Assembly: GCF_008119665.1 (NCBI RefSeq)
Contig: NZ_CP043046.1
Location: 1,054,001-1,118,000 of the forward strand
Reading direction: 5' to 3'
Source of the DNA: Pigmentiphaga aceris
GTDB taxonomy: Bacteria > Pseudomonadota > Gammaproteobacteria > Burkholderiales > Burkholderiaceae_B
Length of the DNA stretch: 64,000 nucleotides
The position numbers were made by a program, and so were the translations under genes. Within the stretch, counting starts at the first letter, position 1; every line of letters starts with the position of its first letter. Below the pieces are notes generated by a model that searched no databases, had not been told where the DNA came from, and worked only from the letters and a program-made list of their open reading frames with translations. Shown here piece by piece: positions 1 to 6,665 of this stretch.

Positions 1-1065
1 TTTCTGGTGCGCCATGCGGGCTTTTCGCTCGATGTGAACCTGGATTTACCAGGGCGTGGCGTAAGCGGTCTGTTCGGTCATTCCGGCTCTGGCAAGACCA
101 CCTGCCTGCGTTGCGTGGCTGGTCTGGAGAAACCTGATTCCGGTTATCTGCGGGTCAACGGCGAAGTGTGGCTGGACTCAGACGCCGGCATCTCGCTGCC
201 CACGCACAAACGGCCCTTGGGTTATGTGTTCCAGGAACCCAGTCTGTTCCCGCATCTGAACGTGCTGCGCAATCTGCAATTCGGCCAGAAGCGTGTGCCT
301 ACCAGCCAGCATCAGGTGCAGCTTGAACAAGCCACTGCCTTGCTGGGCATTGACCACTTGCTGGAACGCATGCCTGCGGGCCTGTCGGGCGGCGAGCGTC
401 AACGTGTGGGGATTGCCCGTGCGCTGCTGACCAGCCCGCGTCTGCTGCTGATGGATGAACCGCTGGCTGCACTCGACCTGAAGCGCAAGCGAGAGATACT
501 GCCTTACCTGGAACGTCTGCACGACGAGCTGGATATCCCGGTGATCTACGTCAGCCACTCGCCTGAAGAAATGGCGCGGCTGGCCGATCATCTGGTGGTG
601 CTGGATGGGGGCAAGGTGATCGCCAGTGGTCCCATTGCAGACACCTTGTCGCGGTTGGACTTGCCGGCTGCGCGCACAGACGATGCATCCGTCGTGGTCG
701 AGGGAACGGCTGGCGATTTTGATACCGCGTACGGATTGCTGACGGTGCATCTGCCTGAGAGCAACAGCACCATGCGCCTGGTACATGCGCGGATTGCGAC
801 TGGCCAACGCGTACGACTTGCCGTGAAGGCAAGAGACGTCAGCTTGACGACCAGTGACCAAGAGGGCGGCAGCATTTTGAATCGCTTGCCGGTGACGGTG
901 CTGGAAGTTGCGCCCGCCGAGAATCCAGACCATGTCATCGTGCGGCTAAACGCTGGCGGCACCTTGTTGCTGGCGCGTATTACCCGCTATTCCAGTGACC
1001 GCCTGGCCGTGGTGCCGGGTCAGGCCTTGTGGGCTCAGATCAAGGCCGTGTCGCTGTTGACCTGA
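1..1065 (+). CDS. modC: Molybdate ABC transporter ATP-binding protein ModC (5' end outside window)
   Basis: ATPase subunit of the ModABC molybdate importer, acting on the cytoplasmic face of the inner membrane. The reading frame is open to the left edge, so the true start lies upstream; GTG at 7 is only the first in-window start codon. Counting from that GTG, Walker A (GHSGSGKT) is at about residues 24-31, the ABC signature LSGGERQR near 125 and Walker B LLLMDEP near 147. The last ~70 residues look like the molybdate-binding TOBE/Mop domain that separates ModC from other ABC ATPases. A ModE-like regulator follows on the same strand, which supports the assignment. modA and modB would be expected upstream of the window. 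Confidence 0.9.
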   Translation, partial: FLVRHAGFSLDVNLDLPGRGVSGLFGHSGSGKTTCLRCVAGLEKPDSGYLRVNGEVWLDSDAGISLPTHKRPLGYVFQEPSLFPHLNVLRNLQFGQKRVPTSQHQVQLEQATALLGIDHLLERMPAGLSGGERQRVGIARALLTSPRLLLMDEPLAALDLKRKREILPYLERLHDELDIPVIYVSHSPEEMARLADHLVVLDGGKVIASGPIADTLSRLDLPAARTDDASVVVEGTAGDFDTAYGLLTVHLPESNSTMRLVHARIATGQRVRLAVKARDVSLTTSDQEGGSILNRLPVTVLEVAPAENPDHVIVRLNAGGTLLLARITRYSSDRLAVVPGQALWAQIKAVSLLT

Positions 1066-1274
1066 CTTGTCTCGCCATGCGCTGGCGGTCTACATTGCCT
1101 AGCTGTCGTGCCCCTGTCATGCCCTTGGCGTGCCCCGAGCGTGCTCTTGCGAGTGCGCCGACTCTATCGGAAATCTTGCCATGCGAACCCGCGCACGTAA
1201 TCAATTCTTCGGTCAGGTCACCGCGCTTCAGATGGGTGCTGGAAAACGAAGTGGATAAGGCAACGCAACACGCA

Positions 1275-1643
1275 ATGGAAAAAGAGCCTGGCTTGATCCC
1301 CGAGGTGCGTTTTCGCCTGCGCATTCGGCAGGGCGAGAGCATTGCGGTCGGCCCTGGCAAGATCGCGTTGCTGGAAGCCATTCAGGTGCACGGATCGATC
1401 TCGGCGGCAGCGCGCAGCCTGGGCATGTCCTACCGACGCGCCTGGTTGCTCATCGAAGAATTGAATAAGGCACTGAACTCACCCGCCACGTCTTCCGAGC
1501 AAGGTGGCCAGCGCGGCGGTGGCAGCTTGCTGACGCCGGTCGGTGCCGAGATCATTCGCCTGTACCGCGCCATTGAACGCGATGCCTATCAGGCCTGCGC
1601 AGACGACATCGGCACGCTGACGTCCTTGCTCAAAGGCGCGTGA
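1275..1643 (+). CDS. ModE-like winged-helix regulator, DNA-binding domain only
   Basis: About 122 residues matching only the N-terminal LysR-type winged helix of ModE: GPGKIALLEAIQVHGSISAAA followed by the recognition-helix segment SYRRAWLLIEELN. Full ModE also has two C-terminal molybdate-binding (Mop) domains of about 140 residues, absent here. I chose ATG 1275 because it gives the usual 20-30 residues before the GPGKIALL segment; the frame is open back to 1029 and GTG 1251 is an alternative. About 200 nt separate it from modC with no other gene seen. It probably represses or activates the mod operon, but how it would sense molybdate is unclear; one-domain versions are known in other proteobacteria. 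Its stop is 1 nt before the next start. Confidence 0.8.
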   Translation: MEKEPGLIPEVRFRLRIRQGESIAVGPGKIALLEAIQVHGSISAAARSLGMSYRRAWLLIEELNKALNSPATSSEQGGQRGGGSLLTPVGAEIIRLYRAIERDAYQACADDIGTLTSLLKGA

Positions 1644-1644
1644 C

Positions 1645-2385
1645 ATGGGGCCGACACACGGGGATGCCGCGCAGACACCCGTGAAACACAACGTCCTCGA
1701 CCCCAGAAAGCATCCCTGGCGATTCATCGGGGTTGTGCTCGGCAGCATGGTGCTGGTCTTTGTCATTCTGATGGCGTGGATCGGGCTGACGGTGCTCATG
1801 AACCAGGACACGGCGCATCCCGTGGCCGCCGATGTGGTCTTCAACTATCTGCTGGTGTCGCTGCTGAGTTTCATCGGCTTGCCATTCTTTCACTGGGCCA
1901 TGTTGCGTCGCCATTGGCAGCAAGAGCAACGCCGTCTGGCGGGCCTGCCCAATGACCCGAACGAGACGATTGCGGCGGCCATGCTGGCAGCAGAACCGCT
2001 GCCCAAGACCCGCAAAAGCTGGCAGCAGAAGGTGCTGTATGTCGGCCTGTATATCTACGGGATCGCGCTGCTGATGAGCGTGTTCGGTCCGCTGGACAAC
2101 CAGCGTTGGCTGATCCGCATGATTGCGCGTTTCAGTGCTGGCAGCGCGTCCTTTGGCAGCTTGGCAAACCTGGTGATATTTGTGCCGGCCGGGCTGATGT
2201 TGCTACTGCTTTTCTTTGTTCTGGACCGCGAAACCGACGGGCTTGAACGCGGCCAGCTCGACCCGGCAGAAACGCTGCGGCTGCGCATGAAACAGCAATG
2301 GCTGTTCTCATTCGTGGCCGCACTGACCGCCGCTGCCTTCCTGTGCTTTTTTGTTGGCAGGATGACGGCGGCGTATTTGTCTTGA
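1645..2385 (+). CDS. Integral membrane protein of unknown function
   Basis: I do not recognise the family. The 246-residue protein has four predicted membrane segments at roughly residues 28-52, 66-86, 128-150 and 175-200, with a further hydrophobic stretch at 218-242. Charged cytosolic-type linkers (RRHWQQEQRR near 90 and DRETDGLERG near 200) separate them. The start is 1 nt after the ModE-like stop, so the two are probably translationally coupled and this gene is likely the last of the mod transcription unit. A molybdate role is only inferred from position. The end of the gene is duplicated: a 17-bp unit spanning the stop codon is repeated directly downstream. Confidence 0.75.
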   Translation: MGPTHGDAAQTPVKHNVLDPRKHPWRFIGVVLGSMVLVFVILMAWIGLTVLMNQDTAHPVAADVVFNYLLVSLLSFIGLPFFHWAMLRRHWQQEQRRLAGLPNDPNETIAAAMLAAEPLPKTRKSWQQKVLYVGLYIYGIALLMSVFGPLDNQRWLIRMIARFSAGSASFGSLANLVIFVPAGLMLLLLFFVLDRETDGLERGQLDPAETLRLRMKQQWLFSFVAALTAAAFLCFFVGRMTAAYLS

Positions 2386-2406
2386 ATCGGTATCTGTCTT
2401 GAACCT
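2373..2406 (+). repeat. 17-bp tandem duplication across a stop codon
   Basis: Two units of the form GTATYTGTCTTGAANCK (2373-2389 and 2390-2406). The first contains the TGA at 2383-2385 that ends the membrane-protein gene; the second carries another TGA at 2400-2402 in a different frame. One of a set of such repeats in the window (see findings). Confidence 0.8.
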
Positions 2407-2436
2407 GCACCGCGTAAAACTCGCGATGCGGGTTCA
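2400..2436. terminator. Stem-loop between convergent genes
   Basis: A 15-bp stem with a 7-nt loop (taaaact): left arm TGAACCTGCACCGCG, right arm CGCGATGCGGGTTCA, paired at all but one position, counting one G-T wobble. It lies between the convergent membrane-protein and SDR genes, where a bidirectional terminator is expected. No U-tract follows, so rho-independent function is uncertain. Confidence 0.5.
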
Positions 2437-2471
2437 GCGGACTGCCGATCTTCCTTCAAGCTTTTCTGCGA

Positions 2472-3230
2472 TCAGGCCAATCCACCATTGGCACGCAGGA
2501 TCTGCCCATTGACCCAGCCGGCGTCCGGACCGACCAGGAAGGACACCACGCCCGCAATGTCCTCGGGCTGACCCAGCCGTTCCAGCGGCGGCATCTTTGC
2601 AAAATTCGCGATCTGTTCCGCCGTCTTGCCGTTCGTGAACAGCTCGGTCGCAACCGGGCCGGGGGCGACCGCATTCACGGTGATCTGGCGACCGCGCAAC
2701 TCTTTTGCGAACACATGGGTGAACGATTCCACCGCTGCCTTGGTGGCGTTGTAGATCGCGTAACCGGGCAGATTCATCGCCAGCGCGCTGCTGGAGAAAT
2801 TCACGATGCGGCCACCGTCGTTCAGGCGCTTGGCCGCTTCGCGCAGCGTGTTGAAAGTGCCGCGCACATTGATGTCGAAAGTCTGGTCGTACAGCGCATC
2901 GCTGGTGTCGGCCAGCGGCGTGGTCTTCAGCACGCCGGCATTGTTCACCAGCACATCGACACGACCCAGTTGAGCCTCGGTGGTCTCGAACAAGGCACGC
3001 ACCTCGTCGGGCTTGGCCACGTCCGCCTTCACTGCAATGGCGGACAGGCCTTGCGCTTTCAGCTCGTCAACCAGGGCATTGGCTTCCGCTGCGCTGGACG
3101 CGTAATTGATGGCAACGGCAAAGCCATCTTGTGCCAGGCGTTGGGCAACCGATGCGCCAATCCCCCGAGACGCGCCGGTGACGATGGCAACACGTGTGGA
3201 TTGTGCAGGGGTGGCTTGTGTCTGAGTCAT
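2472..3230 (-). CDS. SDR-family NAD(P)-dependent oxidoreductase
   Basis: Classical short-chain dehydrogenase/reductase of 252 residues, probably cytosolic. Visible features: the Rossmann motif TGASRGIG at about 18-25, NNAG at about 92-95, the catalytic Ser in FSSSALAM near 143, YxxxK as YNATKAA near 157-161, and the C-terminal GQILRANGG typical of FabG-like proteins. The substrate cannot be read from sequence. It is transcribed divergently from a LysR regulator, a very common arrangement in which the regulator controls the SDR in response to the substrate or product. RBS: AAGGAATTTC just upstream of the ATG. Confidence 0.9.
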   Translation of the reverse strand: MTQTQATPAQSTRVAIVTGASRGIGASVAQRLAQDGFAVAINYASSAAEANALVDELKAQGLSAIAVKADVAKPDEVRALFETTEAQLGRVDVLVNNAGVLKTTPLADTSDALYDQTFDINVRGTFNTLREAAKRLNDGGRIVNFSSSALAMNLPGYAIYNATKAAVESFTHVFAKELRGRQITVNAVAPGPVATELFTNGKTAEQIANFAKMPPLERLGQPEDIAGVVSFLVGPDAGWVNGQILRANGGLA

Positions 3231-3338
3231 GAAATTCCTTGAGTCAAATAGGTGGTTCAGCGCGGAAGCGCCACCGGCAATGAAGTGTCCGGGAAATATA
3301 TCCGCGACGACTTCCGATGCACAGCATCATGGATCATT

Positions 3339-3380
3339 CGAATGCAAAGATAATTATCGGTAAATTGCCAATACCATTCG
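3339..3380. promoter_or_regulatory. Operator-like inverted repeats in the SDR/LysR divergent region
   Basis: The 181-bp space between the divergent starts has an AT-rich core containing the perfect 10-bp palindrome GATAATTATC (3349-3358), flanked by CGAATG (3339-3344) and its inverse CATTCG (3375-3380). Such symmetry between a LysR gene and its divergent target is where a LysR-type regulator normally binds. Binding by the adjacent regulator is inferred. Confidence 0.5.
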
Positions 3381-3411
3381 ATTCACTACAACAATGTGCA
3401 GGCGCTCAGTC

Positions 3412-4413
3412 ATGGATCGGTTTCAGGAAATGCAGGTTTTCATCCGCATCGCCGAACGCTTGAGTTTTTCTCAGGCCGCTGACGACTTGCAGATTCCACG
3501 CGCTACCGTCACCAACCTGATGAAACGCATGGAAACGCGTCTGGGCACACGGCTGCTTGAGCGCACCACCCGAACCGTGCGGCTGACTCAGGATGGCGAA
3601 GCCCATTTGCGGCGCTGCGAACGGCTGATTGCAGACTTGGAAGAAGCCGAGGGTTCCTTCAACAATGCCGCCCCACAAGGCTTGCTGCGTGTGAACCTGC
3701 AAGGCACGCTGGCCAAGCATATTGTGGTCCCGGCCTTGCCGGCATTCCTGGCCATGTATCCGGCAATCGAGCTGCACATCGGCGAAGACGACCGACTGAT
3801 CGACTTGGTGCGCGAAGGCGTGGATTGCGTGCTGCGCGTGGGCAATCTGCCGGACTCATCCATGGTTGGCAGACGTGTGGCAATGATGGAGCAAGTCACG
3901 GTTGCCAGCCCCGCTTACCTGCAGAAACATGGCGAACCGACCACCTTGGACGAACTGGCCGGGCATTACGCGGTCAACTATGTATCGAGTGCCAGCGGCC
4001 GTGCAATGCCGCTGGAATTTTTGACTGCCGGGCAGTCAGATGGTCATCAGAAAAGTCAGGCAAAAGATCAGGAGAAAGCCCGGCCAGACAGCCAGGTTAT
4101 CGCTATCCACCTGCCCGGTATGGTGTCGGTTTCCGGTGCGGATCTGTATGCCGGCTCGGTCGTGGCGGGGCTTGGTCTGGCGCAGGTGCCGACGTATCGG
4201 ATCGCCAGCGAATTGGCTGCCGGCCAGCTGAAGATCGTGTTGCCCGACTTTCCACCGCCAGCCATGCCGGTGACGGTGATGTACCCGCAGAATCGTCAAC
4301 TGTCCTTGCGGGTGCGGGTGTTTGCGCAGTGGTTGTACACGCTGTTTCGCGACGCGCGGTGGCCGGTCCAGGACGGCACGTCCAAGAGCGCAAGTTCAGG
4401 AGCATCGAATTGA
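3412..4413 (+). CDS. LysR-family transcriptional regulator
   Basis: Begins MDRFQEMQVF, the usual start of this LysR subgroup; an in-frame ATG 18 nt upstream is less likely. The N-terminal winged helix (residues 1-60) contains SFSQAADDLQIPRATVTNLMKRME and the wing LLERTTRTVRLTQDG; the rest is the substrate-binding domain. It resembles regulators that sit next to SDR genes and act on their divergent neighbour. Odd: about 20 hydrophilic residues (around 205-225, rich in K, Q, D and S) interrupt the place where relatives run straight from LEFL to the next strand, so the effector domain has an insertion. The downstream exported-protein gene overlaps its stop codon. Confidence 0.85.
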   Translation: MDRFQEMQVFIRIAERLSFSQAADDLQIPRATVTNLMKRMETRLGTRLLERTTRTVRLTQDGEAHLRRCERLIADLEEAEGSFNNAAPQGLLRVNLQGTLAKHIVVPALPAFLAMYPAIELHIGEDDRLIDLVREGVDCVLRVGNLPDSSMVGRRVAMMEQVTVASPAYLQKHGEPTTLDELAGHYAVNYVSSASGRAMPLEFLTAGQSDGHQKSQAKDQEKARPDSQVIAIHLPGMVSVSGADLYAGSVVAGLGLAQVPTYRIASELAAGQLKIVLPDFPPPAMPVTVMYPQNRQLSLRVRVFAQWLYTLFRDARWPVQDGTSKSASSGASN

Positions 4414-4913
4414 AAAACGTATTCCCGCAGATGGTTGCTGCAACGACGCTGGTCATGGCAAGCATGGCCCCGGCATGGAGCCAGGCCATTCCCACGCCTG
4501 CGTCGCCGTTCGCCATCGAACAGATCGTCGGCAATTGGCAGGTGGTGGGCGTGCTGGTGGCCGGTGGTCCGGTTCAGGCGCTGGTCACCAACGACCCCAC
4601 CTACATGGGACGCCGCCTGTCGATTACGCCTACGCGCATCAGCTGGGCCGCCAAGGGCAGTGCGCGCGGTGAATCCTGCGAGACGCCATCGGTGCAGGCG
4701 CTGGGCAGCAGCCTGGACAATGCACTGGGTGACACGCCGCCCGCGGAAATGTCGCCCGCGCTGCGTGCTGCACCGGCCTACACCGTGGCGTGCCAGGAAA
4801 AGGACTGGGGACCGACCACCGGTGCCGTGCTCGCCTACCCCGAAGCGGGCAGGCTCGCGTTGACGTGGTATGACAATGCAGTGTTGCTGCTGCAACCGGT
4901 GGACGCGAAATAG
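4410..4913 (+). CDS. Small exported protein, lipocalin-like size, unknown function
   Basis: I place the start at TTG 4410 because AGGAG (4398-4402) lies 7 nt upstream and the resulting N-terminus (KNVFPQMVAATTLVMASMAP then AWSQA) is a clear Sec signal peptide with cleavage near residue 26. The TTG overlaps the TGA of the LysR gene, implying translational coupling. The mature part (~140 residues) contains IVGNWQVVGVLV, like the first strand of lipocalin-like or META-type domains, and two Cys (in ESCET and TVACQEK) that could form a disulfide. Probably periplasmic. Function unknown; the link to the LysR/SDR pair is positional only. The coding end has tandem stops TAG-TAA. Confidence 0.7.
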   Translation: MKNVFPQMVAATTLVMASMAPAWSQAIPTPASPFAIEQIVGNWQVVGVLVAGGPVQALVTNDPTYMGRRLSITPTRISWAAKGSARGESCETPSVQALGSSLDNALGDTPPAEMSPALRAAPAYTVACQEKDWGPTTGAVLAYPEAGRLALTWYDNAVLLLQPVDAK

Positions 4914-4981
4914 TAATTTGTCGGTGAATGCTTGCAAGATCGTGTGGGCGCATGACCTTGCAGCTGCGTGCATGTCAGTAA

Positions 4982-5737
4982 CTACGCCGTTTTCAACGGT
5001 GCCACCAACGCACCTTCAACACCGTGCCGTTGCAAGGCCTCGGCAACAAAGCCATTGGCCTTCATCTCTTCCACATAGTCACGCAGCATTTGCGCGGCAG
5101 CCTCGCCGCGCGACTTCGGCACGCCCATGGCTTGTTGAATCACCATGAAACGCCCAGGCAGCAAACGCATGCCACCTACCCGTGCGGCATCTGCTTCCAG
5201 CTGTTGCCGCACGCCCGCAGCAATGTCCAGGTCCTGAGCAATGAAGGTGTCCACCACGGCTGGCGACGTCGGTGCGCGGACCAGCTCCGCATACTTGATC
5301 GCGCGCGACAGGAACAGGTCGTAGGCACTGCCTTTGCCGACCGCAATCCGGTGTCCGGCCTGATCGGCTTCGTCAGGGTGCTGCAAGGGTGATGCGTCGC
5401 GCACCAGGTACCAGCCTTCGATCAGCACGTAGGCTTCCGTGAACGCAATCTTCTCGCCACGCAGCGGATCAATGGCAAAAAAGCCGATGTCAGCTTCATC
5501 CGCCGCCACCGCCTCGACAGACTTTCCGGCCGTGGGAAACACCACCAGGTCCAGCCCTACGCCCAGGTGCTTGGCCAGGTTGCGGGCCAGGTCCACCGAG
5601 ATGCCGCAGGGCGCACCGGATGCCGGGTCGGTGTGGGCAAGAATCGGGTTGCCCAGGTTGATGGATGCACGCAGCACTCCGGTCGGCGCGAAAGCGGCCA
5701 GCATGGCTTGGTCGAGTCGGTCGTTGGTGATGCTCAC
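4982..5737 (-). CDS. Family-3 solute-binding protein without a signal peptide
   Basis: The 251 residues match the bacterial extracellular solute-binding fold (SBP_bac_3): VLRASINLGNPILA at the first strand, GISVDLARNLAKHLGVGLDLVVF, DIGFFAIDPLRGEKIAFTEAY, then GKGSAYDLFLSR and the C-terminal lobe. These proteins normally capture amino acids or organic acids in the periplasm. Here translation starts at a GTG giving MSITNDRLDQAM, with no hydrophobic leader, and only 16 nt separate it from the GntR gene, leaving no room for one. It would be cytoplasmic unless exported another way, so a cytosolic sensor or an enzyme (cyclohexadienyl-dehydratase-like proteins share the fold) is possible. Third gene of the aconitase-gntR operon. 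Confidence 0.8.
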   Translation of the reverse strand: MSITNDRLDQAMLAAFAPTGVLRASINLGNPILAHTDPASGAPCGISVDLARNLAKHLGVGLDLVVFPTAGKSVEAVAADEADIGFFAIDPLRGEKIAFTEAYVLIEGWYLVRDASPLQHPDEADQAGHRIAVGKGSAYDLFLSRAIKYAELVRAPTSPAVVDTFIAQDLDIAAGVRQQLEADAARVGGMRLLPGRFMVIQQAMGVPKSRGEAAAQMLRDYVEEMKANGFVAEALQRHGVEGALVAPLKTA

Positions 5738-5753
5738 GATGGATGATGCTCCG

Positions 5754-6647
5754 TCAGGGTTTGAGGATGTCGCGGATGTTGCTCAGATTGCGCAGGGTGC
5801 TGGACAGATGATGCCGCATCGCCTCGGCGGCATCTTCGTTGCGTTCCTGCTCCAGCAAGTCCAGCAGATGCAGGTGCTGCTTGCAGTGCTCGGTGTATCG
5901 CTTGCGATCCTGCATTGAACGGTAGGAAAGCAGTCGTCGCACACGGTTGACGCGACGAACGGTGTCGATGAAGAACGGATTGCCAGACCCTGCCACCAGG
6001 GATTCGTGAAAACGCACGCCGCGCTCGTGTAGTTGGTCAGGGCTGTCGGTGTCGATGCCGCCGTTCAGCAAATGTTGTTCCGCAGCGCGGCAGCGCGCCA
6101 GCACCTGCGGATCAAGCCGATAACCGGGTTCAAGCAAGGCGGCAGGTTCCAGCGCAAGGCGCAGCCGGTACGACTGCAACAAGCTGTCGGCGGTGGTCAG
6201 CATTGACGAAAACGTCCAGCCGTAACCCGGCTTTTTTTCTGCCCAGCCTTCGCTGGCCACCCGCGCCAGTACGGCATTGAGCTGTGTGGACGTCAGACCA
6301 TATCGGGTCTTGATCAACGCTTCGGAAAAAGTCTCTGGCAGTGCGTCGCGCAAGCGGTCGTCGGCAATGCGGAAGTACGCCTGGCTGACCACATCCTGAT
6401 CGCTGTCACGCAGTTGCCCCGCCAGCTGCGCAAGCTGATCGGCGCTCAACGCATTCACGAAATATCCCCGGTTGGGCTCACGCCGCAACACGCCCTTTGC
6501 TTGCAAGGTGGCCAGCGCCTCGTTCACTGGCGAGCGCGATACCCGCAGCCGGTCTGCCAGCATTTGCGCCGGCAGGTGACTGTCGGCGGGCAGTGGTTCG
6601 GCACGGATCAGTTCAAGTATCTGAAGGTCGATGGAGTGGTCGGACAT
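5754..6647 (-). CDS. GntR/FCD-family regulator with two winged-helix segments
   Basis: 297 residues. The N-terminal GntR winged helix is at about 15-70 (LPAQMLADRLRVSRSPVNEALATLQ..GVLRREPNRGYFV). A second helix-turn-helix-like segment is at about 105-145 (LIKTRYGLTSTQLNAVLARV, then GWAEKKPGYGWTF), followed by an all-helical FCD-type effector domain with HERGVRFHESLVAGSGNPF and a later HCKQHLHLLDLLE. FCD domains bind organic acids, often with a metal. The gene sits 18 nt after the aconitase gene and probably controls both that operon and the divergent tctCBA through the inverted repeat at 9353-9378. The doubled DNA-binding module is unusual; most FadR-type proteins are 220-260 residues. Confidence 0.85.
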   Translation of the reverse strand: MSDHSIDLQILELIRAEPLPADSHLPAQMLADRLRVSRSPVNEALATLQAKGVLRREPNRGYFVNALSADQLAQLAGQLRDSDQDVVSQAYFRIADDRLRDALPETFSEALIKTRYGLTSTQLNAVLARVASEGWAEKKPGYGWTFSSMLTTADSLLQSYRLRLALEPAALLEPGYRLDPQVLARCRAAEQHLLNGGIDTDSPDQLHERGVRFHESLVAGSGNPFFIDTVRRVNRVRRLLSYRSMQDRKRYTEHCKQHLHLLDLLEQERNEDAAEAMRHHLSSTLRNLSNIRDILKP

Positions 6648-6665
6648 GACAGAAGCACAAGGTGA

